64,000 nt of DNA. Source: Pseudonocardia cypriaca (lineage in GTDB: Bacteria; Actinomycetota; Actinomycetes; Mycobacteriales; Pseudonocardiaceae). Numbering within the stretch: position 1 is the stretch's first letter; each line of letters begins with the position of its first letter. The notes beneath the pieces were generated by a model. It was not told where the DNA came from. It searched no databases and saw only the letters and a list, made by a program, of their open reading frames with translations. Position numbers and translations under genes: made by a program. The DNA is taken from NCBI RefSeq assembly GCF_006717045.1, contig NZ_VFPH01000001.1:3410001-3474000 (forward strand). Reading direction: 5' to 3'. This document shows positions 53,972-63,238 of the stretch, piece by piece.

Positions 53972-54646
53972 ATGGGCGGACCATCAGGCCGGACGGGACG
54001 CGGGCTCGTGGTGGCGGCGGGCGCGCTGCTCGCGCTGGCCGGGCTCGCGGCGGTCGGTGCGCACGTCGCGCAGCAGGCCGATGGCGGCTGGTTCGCCAGT
54101 TCCACCGAGCGCTTCTCCACGCCGACGTCCGTGCTGGTGACCGACGAGATCCTGGTCGAGGAGGGCCGGCCGGGCGACCCGCCCACCGACCTCGGGGAGC
54201 TGGCCGAGGTGCGGATCCGGGCGACGCCCGCCGAGCCGGGGCAGCCGGTGTTCGTCGGCATCGGGCCGAAGGCCGACGTCGACGCCTACCTGCGCGGGAC
54301 CGCCCACGACCGGATGGCGAGCTTCGACCTGGAGCCCTTCGCGGTGCGGTTCGACCGCGTGCCGGGCGGCCCGGCCCCGGCGCCTGCCGCGCAGCCGTTC
54401 TGGGTGGCCACGGCGAGCGGCCCGGGCACCCAGACCCTGCTGTGGGACAAGACGCGGGGAGCGTGGTCGGCGGTGGTCATGAACGCCGACGGCAGCCCGG
54501 GCGTCGACGTACGGGCCGACGTCGGCCTCCGGTTCGGTTTCCTGCTCCCGCTCGGCGTCGCCCTGCTCGCCGCCGCGGCGCTGGTGGCCGCCGGCCCGTC
54601 GGTGCTCCGCCGGGTGCGGTCGGCGAACGCCTCCCGCCGGGAGTGA
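53972..54646 (+). CDS. Membrane protein of unknown function under TetR control
   Basis: A 224-aa protein. One transmembrane helix near the N-terminus (GLVVAAGALLALAGLAAVGAHV), an extracytoplasmic domain of about 150 residues containing EVRIRATPAEPGQPVFVGIG and PFWVATASGPGTQTLLWD, and a second helix (LLPLGVALLAAAALVAAGPSV) near the end. I recall a family of actinobacterial proteins with this layout, beside TetR genes. ATG 53972 follows GGGGGAGG. Function unknown. Confidence 0.8.
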   Translation: MGGPSGRTGRGLVVAAGALLALAGLAAVGAHVAQQADGGWFASSTERFSTPTSVLVTDEILVEEGRPGDPPTDLGELAEVRIRATPAEPGQPVFVGIGPKADVDAYLRGTAHDRMASFDLEPFAVRFDRVPGGPAPAPAAQPFWVATASGPGTQTLLWDKTRGAWSAVVMNADGSPGVDVRADVGLRFGFLLPLGVALLAAAALVAAGPSVLRRVRSANASRRE

Positions 54647-54748
54647 CTCCGCCCGTCGGCCGCGCCCGCGAGCCGTTCCCGGCCCGGGTTGGCCGGTCCC
54701 GCTCCCGCTGGAGATGATGATCGGCGCCGGGCCGGGACGGGGGACCAC

Positions 54749-57700
54749 ATGGGCTGGGACAGGGAGTGGCGGCCCGGTGAGGTCGTCGCGGACCTCTACG
54801 AGGTCGTGGACGTCGTACGCAGCGGCGGGATGGGACTGGTCTACCGGGTGCGGCACCGGGACTGGCGCGTCGACCTCGCGGTGAAGGCCCCTAGGCCGGC
54901 GTTGCTGGCCTCCGCGCGCAGTGTGGCGAACTTCCTCGCCGAGGCCCAGACCTGGGTCGAGCTGGGATTGCACCCGCACACGGTGAACTGCGTCTACGTC
55001 CGCAGGCTGGACGGGCTGCCGTACGTCTTCGCCGAGTGGGTGGACGGTGGGAGCCTCGCCGAGTGGGTCCACGACCGGCGGCTCTACCAGGGCGGACCGC
55101 GCAGGGCGCTGGCCAGGATGCTGGACGTCGCGATCCAGTTCACCTGGGGTCTCGAGTACGCCCACGAGCAGAAGCTGGTCCACCAGGACGTGAAGCCGGC
55201 CAACGTGCTGCTCGCCACCGACGGCACGGTGAAGGTCACCGACTTCGGGCTCGCCAAGGCACGCGCGGCAGCCGGTGAGAGCACCGTCGCGCCTCCGGGA
55301 GCGAGCGTGCTGGTCGGTTTCGGCGGCATGACGCCCGCCTACTGCTCGCCGGAGCAGGCGCAGGCCGCGGCGGGCGCGCCCCGCGGGTTGAGCCGGGCCA
55401 CCGACGTCTGGTCGTGGGCGGTGAGTGTGCTGGAGATGTTCGCAGGCGCACCCCCGACCGCGAACGGGCAGGCTGCCGGGCGGGCGCTCGAGCGGTTCCT
55501 CGGCACCGGCGCGGCCGACCCGGAGATCCCGGGTATCCCGGACGGGCTGGTGGAGGTGCTGCGTCAGTGCTTCGCGCAGGAGCCCGGCGACCGGCCCCAG
55601 CGGATGAGCGCGGTCGCCGACCAGCTGATCCGCCTGTACCGGGCCGAAACGGGACAGGACTACGACCGCCCGCGGCCGCGGGCGTCCCGGCTCCTGGCCG
55701 ACAGCCTGTCCAACCAGGCGCTGTCCCTGCTGGACCTCGGGCAGACCGAGCGGGCCGAGCAGCTGTGGGACCAGGCCGTCGCCGCCGACCCGCAGCATCC
55801 GCAGGCGGTGTACAACCGCGGTCTGTGGCGCTGGCGCCAGGGCCGGCTCAACGACCGCCAGCTGCTGGCCGCGCTGGACGAGATCCGGGCCCTGCACCCC
55901 GACGAGGTGATCGGCGAGTACCTCCAGGCGCAGGTGCACCTCGAGCGGGGTGATCCCGACAGCGCCCGGGAGGTGCTCGGGCAGGCGGCCGGGCGGGACC
56001 CCGACGATCCGGACGTCGTCGCGGCACTGGCCGGGCTCGACGGGGCGGCGGCGTCGGCATCGACCGAGTTCCGGGCGCCGGACGAGTGGATCGGGCATGC
56101 GGCCACGGCCGGGGCCGCCCCGACGTTGCTGACCTGCGGTACCGACGGCAGCGTCCGGCTCTGGGACCTGCGGACCGGCTGGTCGACCGTGCTCGACGAT
56201 GGCGAGCCCGCGATCGTGACCGGACCGGACCATCCGTCGCCCACGGTCGCGATCAGCGCCGACGGCCGCGTGGGGCTGAGCGTGCACCGCAGGACCACCG
56301 TGCTGGTCTGGGACCTCACGTCCCGCCGGGTCGTGCGGACGCTGACCGGGCATCCCACCCCGATCCAGTCGGTGGCCCTGAGCGGGGACGCCGGCACGGC
56401 CGTCGCGCTGTGCACCAAGGGCCTGGTGCTGGCCTGGGACGCGACCACCGGCGAGGCGCTGGGCACCCTCGAGGACCGGCCGCCGCCCGCCGGGCACCGG
56501 TACTGGGGCCGGGTCGAGCTGGACGCCGCCGGGCAGGTCTGCCTGGTGGACGACGGCAACCTGGGCGCTCGGCTACTGGCCGTGCCGTCCGGCGCGCCGC
56601 TGGCGGTGCTCGACGACACCGGGGCGACCACGTTCGGCGCGGGCGGGCGGCTGTTGATGACCCGGGACTACTCGAACGCCACCGGTTTCGACCCGGGCTT
56701 CGTCGTCGTGCTCGACCTGGCCGCCGGGCGGGAGCTGTCCCGGTGCCCGAGCGGGGTCGACTGGGGCAGCAGCACCGCGGTGAGCGACGACGGGCGGCTG
56801 GCCCTCTCCGGGAGCCAGGACGGCGTGGCGCGGGTGTGGGAACTTCGGCGCGGCCGGTGCGTCCGCACGCTCACCGAGGCCGGGTTCCCGCTCGTCGGCC
56901 TCGCCCTGCGCGGGGACGGCGGGCTGGCGGTCGCGGTGGGCCGGACCGGCGAGGTGCGGACCTGGGCGCTGGCCGTGCCGGGACCACCGGGCCCCTGGAG
57001 CTACTGCCGGCCGCGCGCCGCGCACGAGCTCGCCTCGGCCGCCGAGTCCGTGGCGGCCGCCCTGGAGCGGGCCGCGCAGCTCGCCCGGCAGGGCGAACGC
57101 GCCGAGGCCGCACGCACCCTCGCCGAGGTGCGACAGGTCCCCGGCTACGAGCGGGCTCCGGAACTGCTGGCTCAGTGGCGGGAACTCTGCCGGTTCGGCA
57201 GTCGCCGCGGTCTGCTGGCCAAGTGGGTGCGCCACGACGTGCCCGAGGTGGGCGGGCTGCGTGGCCACGTCACGCTCGACCCGGGCGGCCTCACGCTGCT
57301 CCTGGCCGGCACCGCCCTGGACACCGAGGTCGTGGACGTGAGAACCGGGCGGCACCTGGGCGCGGTGCCCGGGTATCTCAGGCCGGCGACCGGCCTGTCC
57401 GCCACCCACCGGTTCGCGCTGACCACCACCGTCGAGCGGGGCGTGCTGATGTTGTCGATGCCCGACGGCGAGCGGCTGGACCGGCGCTTTCGCGGCCACA
57501 AGGTCCACGTGTCCTCGACGGCCCTCAGCGCGGACGGCCGGGTCGCGCTGACCCACGCCCCGCCCCGGGACGGCACAGTACGCGTGTGGGACCTGGTCGA
57601 CGACCGGTGCGTGCACGTGATCCGCACGGAGACGTACCAGCCGGGGCTCGCGCTGCCCCCTGACGGGCGGGTGGCGCTGATCGGCGGCAAGGAGGCCATC

Positions 57701-58486
57701 GAGGTCTGGGACCCGTGGCGGGGGGAGAAGGTGCGCGACCTGGCGGCCGAGGGCTGCACCCTCCTGCAGGAACCGCGGGTCAGCCCCGACGGGCGGCTGG
57801 TCGTGGCGGGCAACGTGAGCCCCGCCGCGCTCCTCGTGTGGGACCTGGACTCCGGCGAGCTGCTGCACCGGATGCACCCCGACCAGCCCGAGTCGATCCT
57901 GATCAGCGCCGACAGTTCGACCGTGTTCCTGGGCTCCTACGAGAACTCGGTGCAGGCGTGGGACCTGCGGACCGGCCGGCTGCGGCACACGGTGCCCGCC
58001 GATCGCCCGCACACCAGCGAGGACGGCCCGTGGCTGGCCGCCAGCGCGGACGGCCGGGTCCTCCTGACCTGCGGTGGGGGCCGCACCGCGCTGCTGCACG
58101 AGCTGGACACCGGGCGCAGCCACCGGCTCGACGGCCACCCGGCGGACGTCTACGCCGTCTCCCTGAGCGCGGACGCTCAGGTCGCCGCGATCGGCTGCCG
58201 GGACCGGAGCGTGCGGATCTGGGAGCTCGACTGGGACCACGCGTTCCCCGCCCAGGCGGACTGGGACGACGCGGCCCGGCCACACCTGGACGCGTTCCTC
58301 GCGAGGAGGGGGGTCTGGACCGAGGACTCGGTGGCCGGCCTGCTCGACACGCTGGGGGATGCCGGACTCGGCTGGATCCGCGTGGAAGGGGTCGTCGCCC
58401 AGCTCCGGTCCGCGCTGGCCGCACAACCGCCGCATCCCCGCGACAGCGTCCCGCCCCGTCGCCGGGGCCTGTTCGGGCGCCGATGA
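54749..58486 (+). CDS. Ser/Thr protein kinase with TPR and two WD40 propellers
   Basis: A 1245-aa cytoplasmic protein. Kinase domain about residues 15-305: Gly loop SGGMGLVYR, Lys46 (LAVKAP), catalytic Asp147 in HQDVKPAN (HQD rather than HRD) and DFG at 165-167. Then TPR-like helices (about 325-420; LSLLDLGQTERAEQLWDQAV). A first WD40 propeller runs about 450-760 (VRLWDLRTG, VLVWDLTS, ARVWELRRG), a helical spacer about 770-840, then a second propeller about 850-1180 (VRVWDLVD, LLVWDLDSG, VRIWELDWD). The last 65 residues (FLARRGVWTEDSVAGLLDTLG, GLGWIRVEGV) match a conserved C-terminal module seen in kinase-WD40 proteins. There is no transmembrane helix. ATG 54749 has GGGGGA upstream. Confidence 0.92.
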   Translation: MGWDREWRPGEVVADLYEVVDVVRSGGMGLVYRVRHRDWRVDLAVKAPRPALLASARSVANFLAEAQTWVELGLHPHTVNCVYVRRLDGLPYVFAEWVDGGSLAEWVHDRRLYQGGPRRALARMLDVAIQFTWGLEYAHEQKLVHQDVKPANVLLATDGTVKVTDFGLAKARAAAGESTVAPPGASVLVGFGGMTPAYCSPEQAQAAAGAPRGLSRATDVWSWAVSVLEMFAGAPPTANGQAAGRALERFLGTGAADPEIPGIPDGLVEVLRQCFAQEPGDRPQRMSAVADQLIRLYRAETGQDYDRPRPRASRLLADSLSNQALSLLDLGQTERAEQLWDQAVAADPQHPQAVYNRGLWRWRQGRLNDRQLLAALDEIRALHPDEVIGEYLQAQVHLERGDPDSAREVLGQAAGRDPDDPDVVAALAGLDGAAASASTEFRAPDEWIGHAATAGAAPTLLTCGTDGSVRLWDLRTGWSTVLDDGEPAIVTGPDHPSPTVAISADGRVGLSVHRRTTVLVWDLTSRRVVRTLTGHPTPIQSVALSGDAGTAVALCTKGLVLAWDATTGEALGTLEDRPPPAGHRYWGRVELDAAGQVCLVDDGNLGARLLAVPSGAPLAVLDDTGATTFGAGGRLLMTRDYSNATGFDPGFVVVLDLAAGRELSRCPSGVDWGSSTAVSDDGRLALSGSQDGVARVWELRRGRCVRTLTEAGFPLVGLALRGDGGLAVAVGRTGEVRTWALAVPGPPGPWSYCRPRAAHELASAAESVAAALERAAQLARQGERAEAARTLAEVRQVPGYERAPELLAQWRELCRFGSRRGLLAKWVRHDVPEVGGLRGHVTLDPGGLTLLLAGTALDTEVVDVRTGRHLGAVPGYLRPATGLSATHRFALTTTVERGVLMLSMPDGERLDRRFRGHKVHVSSTALSADGRVALTHAPPRDGTVRVWDLVDDRCVHVIRTETYQPGLALPPDGRVALIGGKEAIEVWDPWRGEKVRDLAAEGCTLLQEPRVSPDGRLVVAGNVSPAALLVWDLDSGELLHRMHPDQPESILISADSSTVFLGSYENSVQAWDLRTGRLRHTVPADRPHTSEDGPWLAASADGRVLLTCGGGRTALLHELDTGRSHRLDGHPADVYAVSLSADAQVAAIGCRDRSVRIWELDWDHAFPAQADWDDAARPHLDAFLARRGVWTEDSVAGLLDTLGDAGLGWIRVEGVVAQLRSALAAQPPHPRDSVPPRRRGLFGRR

Positions 58487-58544
58487 CTCCCCGCACACCC
58501 CGCCCTGCGATCTCCGGACCCGTCCCGCGACCGTACGGGTGGGG

Positions 58545-60149
58545 TCAGCGGACACTTCCCGCCGGTAGCGGTTCGAGGACCAGGTCCTCGAACTTGCGGC
58601 GGACCGTCTCCATCCGCCACTTGTTGCTGAACACCGCGAGCAGGACGCCGTCGGCGCGGCGGGTGAGGACCTCGACCTCGCTCTGCCCCTTGAGGAGCTC
58701 GGCGCCGGCCGCATCGGTGCGCCGGGCGATCGTGTAGCCGAGGTGCTCCAGGGTGACGGGGGCGCGGAACTCCGACTCCAGCCGGGAGGTGACCACCTCG
58801 AACTGCAGCGGCCCGACCGCGGCCAGCACCGGCGCCTGGTCGCCACGCAGGTCGGAGACCAGCACCTGGATGACGCCCTCGCTGTCGAGCTGCTCGATCC
58901 CGCGGCGGAACTGCTTGAAGGCGCCGGAGTCGGCGCCGCGCACCACGGCGAAGTGCTCGGGCGCGAAGCTCGGGATCGCCGGGAAGTGCACCGGGTCGGT
59001 GGAGTACAGCGTGTCGCCGGGGCGCAGCGCGCCCGCGTTGACCAGGCCGACGATGTCGCCGGGGAACGCCTCCTCCACCGTGGTGCGCTGCTGGCCGAAC
59101 ACCGCCTGCGCGTACTTGGTGGCGAAGGGACGTCCGGTGGCGGCGTGCGTGAGCACCATGCCGCGCTCGAACCGGCCGGAGCAGATCCGCACGAACGCCA
59201 TCCGGTCGCGGTGGGCGCGGTCCATACCGGCCTGCACCTTGAACACCAGCCCGGAGGTCGGGGCTTCGAGGGGCCGAGGGTTGCCGTCGGCGTCGTCGCG
59301 CGGCTCGGGGGAGGGCGCGAGGTCGACAAGCGCATCGAGCAGCCGCCGGACGCCGACGCCGGTGAGCGCGGCTCCGAACAGCACCGGCGTGGCGCTACCG
59401 GAGAGGAAGTCCTTCTCGTCGAACCCGGCACCGATCTCCTGCAGCAGCGCCAGCTCGTCCTGCGCGGCCGCCCAGAACTCCGGCTCGGCGGCGGCGATCT
59501 CCGCCTCCGGCACCGCCTCGGCCTCGGCGCGTGTGGCTCCGCCCGCGGTGCGGGAGAACCGGGTGAACTCCCCCGTCGCGACCTCGACCAGCCCGCGCAG
59601 CTCGCCCGCGATCCCGAGCGGCCACGTGATCGGCATCGGACGCAGCCCGATCGTCTGCTCCACCTCGTCGAGCAGCTCGAGGGCCTCGCGGCCCGGCCGG
59701 TCCCACTTGTTGACGAAGGTGAGCACCGGGATCCCGCGCGAGCGGCAGACGTCGAAGAGCTTCAGCGTCTGCGGCTCGAGGCCCTTCGCGGCGTCGAGCA
59801 GCATCACCGCGGCGTCGACGGCGGCGAGCACCCGGTAGGTGTCCTCGGAGAAGTCGCCGTGGCCGGGGGTGTCGAGCAGGTTGATGACGCAGTCGCGGTA
59901 GGCGAACTGCAGCACCGCCGAGGTGATGGAGATGCCGCGCTTGCGCTCCATCTCCATCCAGTCCGACGTGACGCCGCGCCGGCCGGCCTTGCCGTGGACC
60001 GCGCCCGCCGTGTCGATCACCTCGGCGTACAGCGCCAGCGCCTCGGTGAGGGTGGACTTGCCGGCGTCCGGGTGGCTGATCACGGCGAAGGTGCGGCGCC
60101 TGCGCGCCTCGGCCGGCACCCGGGCCGGCTCCGCAAGGACCTCTGACAT
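58545..60149 (-). CDS. prfC: Peptide chain release factor 3
   Basis: A 534-aa translational GTPase. G1 SHPDAGKST, switch region RGISITSAVLQF, G3 DTPGHGDFSEDTY, G4 NKWDRPG. The C-terminal RF3 domain III has PLQFEVVTSRLESEF and VFSNKWRMETVRRKF. It recycles RF1/RF2 from the ribosome after termination. It ends 58 bp from the convergent kinase gene. Confidence 0.98.
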   Translation of the reverse strand: MSEVLAEPARVPAEARRRRTFAVISHPDAGKSTLTEALALYAEVIDTAGAVHGKAGRRGVTSDWMEMERKRGISITSAVLQFAYRDCVINLLDTPGHGDFSEDTYRVLAAVDAAVMLLDAAKGLEPQTLKLFDVCRSRGIPVLTFVNKWDRPGREALELLDEVEQTIGLRPMPITWPLGIAGELRGLVEVATGEFTRFSRTAGGATRAEAEAVPEAEIAAAEPEFWAAAQDELALLQEIGAGFDEKDFLSGSATPVLFGAALTGVGVRRLLDALVDLAPSPEPRDDADGNPRPLEAPTSGLVFKVQAGMDRAHRDRMAFVRICSGRFERGMVLTHAATGRPFATKYAQAVFGQQRTTVEEAFPGDIVGLVNAGALRPGDTLYSTDPVHFPAIPSFAPEHFAVVRGADSGAFKQFRRGIEQLDSEGVIQVLVSDLRGDQAPVLAAVGPLQFEVVTSRLESEFRAPVTLEHLGYTIARRTDAAGAELLKGQSEVEVLTRRADGVLLAVFSNKWRMETVRRKFEDLVLEPLPAGSVR

Positions 60150-60189
60150 CAGGACCCGAGCCTACGCGGAGCTCCTCGGACGTTCGGAG

Positions 60190-60226
60190 GTCTACGCCGT
60201 AGACCTGGAATGTGTACGGTGTAGAC
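60190..60226. promoter_or_regulatory. Pair of TetR operators abutting a start codon
   Basis: GTCTAC-GCC-GTAGAC (60190-60204; arms extend to 7 bp each side) and GTGTAC-GGT-GTAGAC (60212-60226) are related palindromes 22 bp apart centre to centre, about two helical turns. The second ends at the base before ATG 60227, and no ribosome binding site fits, so the tetR mRNA may be leaderless. Confidence 0.8.
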
Positions 60227-60799
60227 ATGCCCGCGACCGCACTCCGCATCGCAGCCGCCGCCCGGGGCGTGCTGATCGAGGAGGGATCGGCGGCGGTCAC
60301 GATGCGGCGCATCGCCGCCGCCGTCGCGGTCACGCCGATGGCGATCTACCGCCACTACCCCGACCGCGACGCGCTGCTCGCCGCGGTGGCGGACGAGTGC
60401 TTCGCCGAGCTGGCGCGGGACTGGGCGGCGCATGCGGGCGACGGCGGCGTCGCCGGGCTGGACCGGCTGCTGTCCGCGCACCTCGACCTCGCGCTCGGCA
60501 GGCCGCACCTCTACTCGTTCCTGTTCACCGAGCCACGGCCGGGGGCCCGGCGCTATCCCGCCGACTTCCGCGCGGGCGGCTCACCGACCCTGAACGTGCT
60601 CGCCACCGCGCTCGAGGCAGGGGTACGCCGAGGGGAGATCGGCACGGACGACGTGTGGGAGACGGCGCTGCTGCTCGCCTCCCAGCTCCACGGCCTGGTG
60701 CAGCTGTACCACGGGGGCCGGATCGGCCTCTCGGAGGACGAGTTCCGCTCCCTGTGCAGGCGAGCGGTCGGGAGGATCGTCGATGGGATCCGCAACTGA
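60227..60799 (+). CDS. TetR-family regulator
   Basis: A 190-aa repressor. The helix-turn-helix is VTMRRIAAAVAVTPMAIYRHYPDRDALLAAVA (core VTPMAIYRHYPDRD). The C-terminal domain has LLLASQLHGLVQLYHGGRIG, a TetR_C_13/WHG-like pattern. The gene overlaps the following acyltransferase gene by 17 bp. Two palindromes directly upstream are the probable operators. Confidence 0.92.
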   Translation: MPATALRIAAAARGVLIEEGSAAVTMRRIAAAVAVTPMAIYRHYPDRDALLAAVADECFAELARDWAAHAGDGGVAGLDRLLSAHLDLALGRPHLYSFLFTEPRPGARRYPADFRAGGSPTLNVLATALEAGVRRGEIGTDDVWETALLLASQLHGLVQLYHGGRIGLSEDEFRSLCRRAVGRIVDGIRN

Positions 60800-62264
60800 C
60801 CATCGCCCACCGGCGGTCGCTCTTGCCGCGCTGATCGGGTCCGCGGTGCTGTTCGCGTTCGGCACCGGCCTGCAGCCGGTGTGGTGGCTGACCTGGTTGG
60901 CCCCTATCCCGGTGCTGCTGGTCGCGCCGCGGATGTCCGCCGTGCGCGCCGCGTCGGTGGCTGCCGCGGCGCACCTGCTGGGCATGGCGGGCTTCGCGCG
61001 CTACCTGCTGGCCGGCCTGGCGGTGCCGATCCCGGTCGTGGCTGCGGTCCTCGTGGTGACCGCGGGTGTGTTCGCCGGTGTGGTGCTGCTGTTCCGGGCG
61101 TTGGTGCGGCGCGGCCGGCCCATCCTGGCGGTGCTGGCCGCGCCCGCGATGTGGTCCGGAGCGGAGTACCTCATCGCGGCGCTCACACCGTTCGGGTCGA
61201 ACTGGGCCGTGGCGAACAGCCAGGCCGACGCCCTGCCCGTGCTCCAGGTGGTGGCGGTGACGGGGCCGTGGGGCGTGGCCTTCGTGGTGCTGGCGGTCGC
61301 GTGCGCGATCGGCGTGCTCGCCGCGCCCGCCCTCGAGCGCCGGGTTCGGCTGCGGGCGGCCGGAGTGGGGGCGTTGGCGCTGGTCGGGGCGCTGGGATTC
61401 GGGACGGCTCGGCTCGCGCTCCCGGACGACCCGGTGGCGGAGCCGGTCCGCGTGAGCCTGGTCGCCGCCCCCACTCCCGTCCGCCAGCCGCATGCCGGCA
61501 CGCCCGCCGGACGCGCGCTCCTCGACGCGGACCTGGACCGCGTGCGCAGCCTGGCGCCCGGCGGCACCGACCTCGTGGTCTTCCCGGAGAAGGACCTCGT
61601 CGTCGACGACGCCACCCTGCCCGGCGTGCTCGACCGCTTCTCCGCCGCCGCACGAGCGGAGGGCGTGACCCTCGTACTCGGGGTGGAGCAGCACAGCGGG
61701 GCGATCATCCGCAACACCGCACTGACGTTCCCGGCCGACGGGTCACCGCCGATCGTCTACCACAAGCAGTACCCGGTGCCCGGCGTCGAGGACGAGGTGA
61801 CGGCCGGCGTCGAGCCCGTCAGCGCGCTCACGGGACCGCCGCCGCGCATCGGAACCGCCATCTGCGCCGACCTCGGCCGGCCGGCGCTCGGCCGCGCGTA
61901 CGGCTCCACGGGGATCGGTCTGCTCGCCGTGCCCGCCCTCGACTTCACCGTGGACGCGTGGTCGCAGAGCCGGGTGCAGTCCCTCCGCGGCGCGGAGAAC
62001 GGGTACGCCGTGGCGAGGGCCGCCCGCGCCGGGTTCCTGACCGTGACCGACGCCCGCGGGCGGGTGCTGGCACAGGAGGTCGCCACGGACGGGCGGGCCG
62101 CCGCCGTCACCGTGGACGTCCCGCTGCAGGCGGGCGGCACGCCCTACACGCGGTTCGGGGACTGGTTCGCGTGGCTGTGCCTGGTGACGGCGCTGCTCGG
62201 GGTGGTGCTGGCCGGCCCGGTGCACCCGGCGGTGGGGTCACGGGAGCCGGTCGGCCACGCGTAG
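60783..62264 (+). CDS. lnt: Apolipoprotein N-acyltransferase / membrane nitrilase-like protein
   Basis: A 493-aa protein. The N-terminal 215 residues have about seven transmembrane helices including WWLTWLAPIPVLLV and GSNWAVANSQADALPVLQ, as in Lnt. The C-terminal nitrilase-like domain has the triad Glu269 (VVFPEKD), Lys328 (YHKQYPVPGVED) and Cys361 (TAICADLG). Lnt adds the third acyl chain to lipoproteins. The Lnt-specific residues around the active site are weakly conserved, and TetR coupling is unusual for a housekeeping Lnt, so it may be a paralogue with another acyl acceptor or substrate. GGGAGG precedes ATG 60783. Confidence 0.85.
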   Translation: MGSATDHRPPAVALAALIGSAVLFAFGTGLQPVWWLTWLAPIPVLLVAPRMSAVRAASVAAAAHLLGMAGFARYLLAGLAVPIPVVAAVLVVTAGVFAGVVLLFRALVRRGRPILAVLAAPAMWSGAEYLIAALTPFGSNWAVANSQADALPVLQVVAVTGPWGVAFVVLAVACAIGVLAAPALERRVRLRAAGVGALALVGALGFGTARLALPDDPVAEPVRVSLVAAPTPVRQPHAGTPAGRALLDADLDRVRSLAPGGTDLVVFPEKDLVVDDATLPGVLDRFSAAARAEGVTLVLGVEQHSGAIIRNTALTFPADGSPPIVYHKQYPVPGVEDEVTAGVEPVSALTGPPPRIGTAICADLGRPALGRAYGSTGIGLLAVPALDFTVDAWSQSRVQSLRGAENGYAVARAARAGFLTVTDARGRVLAQEVATDGRAAAVTVDVPLQAGGTPYTRFGDWFAWLCLVTALLGVVLAGPVHPAVGSREPVGHA

Positions 62265-62290
62265 AGGCGCCCGCACACCGATTCCTGCGC

Positions 62291-62476
62291 TCACACACCG
62301 ACTGCAGGCTCTCCGGTCTCTCCCTCGGCCTTCCCCTCGCTGGGGACGGCTGACGGATGCCGGTGACTCGGCGGAGCGACCCTGTTCAGGGCCTCCTCGA
62401 TCCGCTCCAATCCGAGTGAAGCTGCGATCAGGAACAGTGGCACCAGCAATCCGGTCACGAGGAACTCTGTGATCAC
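62291..62476 (-). CDS. Small single-pass membrane protein
   Basis: A 61-aa protein: one transmembrane helix (FLVTGLLVPLFLIAASLGL) followed by an amphipathic LERIEEALNRV and a hydrophilic tail. GTG 62476 has GGGGAGAGGG upstream. No family recognised. A longer frame to 62545 adds residues without clear coding character. Confidence 0.55.
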   Translation of the reverse strand: MITEFLVTGLLVPLFLIAASLGLERIEEALNRVAPPSHRHPSAVPSEGKAEGETGEPAVGV

Positions 62477-62589
62477 GGCCCTCTCCCCCCGCGGTGCGAG
62501 TTCGGCAGCCGTGATCGTTACCGCTCGAAGGGGGCCGTTCCTCATCCGAGACGGATGAGCTCGTGCTTCGAGCTCGTCCGGGAGAGCTC

Positions 62590-62711
62590 AGGGACACCCG
62601 CGTGCGCCGAACACCGCCCTGCGCAAGGCGGGCATCGAGGTCACCAACATCGAGGGCGGCTTTCCGCGGTGCGGCGGGCGCGGGAATGGGTCGGCGGCTC
62701 GCATCGCATGA
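62590..62711 (+). pseudogene. Possible rhodanese-like C-terminal scrap
   Basis: In one frame the sequence reads NTALRKAGIEVTNIEGGF, which matches the last conserved strand of rhodanese domains (LR..G..V.N.EGG...W). No catalytic Cys loop or start precedes it and the match is lost after GGF, with a frameshift needed to continue. It is either a decayed sulfurtransferase or a chance match. 62477-62589 shows only the promoter region of the small membrane gene. Confidence 0.3.
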
Positions 62712-62771
62712 CGTGCCCGATCGAACGCGATGCCGCTCCAGCACGGTGCTATGGCGACGACACCCGGGTAG

Positions 62772-63197
62772 TCATGCCACGTTCCGGTCAGGGGTAGTCA
62801 GGGCCCAGATGAGTGTGACGCCCAGCGAAATGATCGATAATGACCAGATCGGGTAGAAGGGGATGAGGAGAAAGTTGGCGATCAGGCTGAGACATGCCAG
62901 CAAGATCGCGACAGTATCGCCCCAACTCCGCCCCTGTAGAACAGGGATAGCAGTTCCGCCGATGAGGACACCGAGCAGCAGGACCAGCCAACCCCACCCG
63001 GCGATGCTGAACGCGTAGGTGTACCCGGCCGTGGCGGTGTAGAGACCGTCGCGCACCACAGCCATGAGCCCGGCCAGGACCTGCCACAGCCCGAGGACAA
63101 GCATGATCGCTACGGCGAAGACCGTGTAGCCGTTCATCCACGCGTGCTTGGGACTCCTCCGGCTCCTCGTCGACCGGGATGGGATCTCCGCGCTCAT
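62772..63197 (-). CDS. DUF7144-type membrane protein
   Basis: A 141-aa protein with four transmembrane helices: VFAVAIMLVLGLWQVLAGLMAVV, YTYAFSIAGWGWLVLLLGVLIGG, ILLACLSLIANFLLIPFYPIW and ISLGVTLIWALT. The GLWQVLAGL, GWGWLVLLLGV and FLLIPFYPIWSL motifs define a common actinobacterial family of unknown function. ATG 63197 has AAGGAGG 6 nt upstream. It is 41 bp downstream of the decayed SulP gene on the same strand. Confidence 0.88.
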   Translation of the reverse strand: MSAEIPSRSTRSRRSPKHAWMNGYTVFAVAIMLVLGLWQVLAGLMAVVRDGLYTATAGYTYAFSIAGWGWLVLLLGVLIGGTAIPVLQGRSWGDTVAILLACLSLIANFLLIPFYPIWSLSIISLGVTLIWALTTPDRNVA

Positions 63198-63238
63198 GTA
63201 CGCCTCCTTCGAGGAGAGGGGTTCATCGGCGACATCGT

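Noticed and set aside
56573..59431. 952-aa minus-strand open frame
   Set aside because: Antisense to the kinase-WD40 gene and out of frame with prfC; no motifs.
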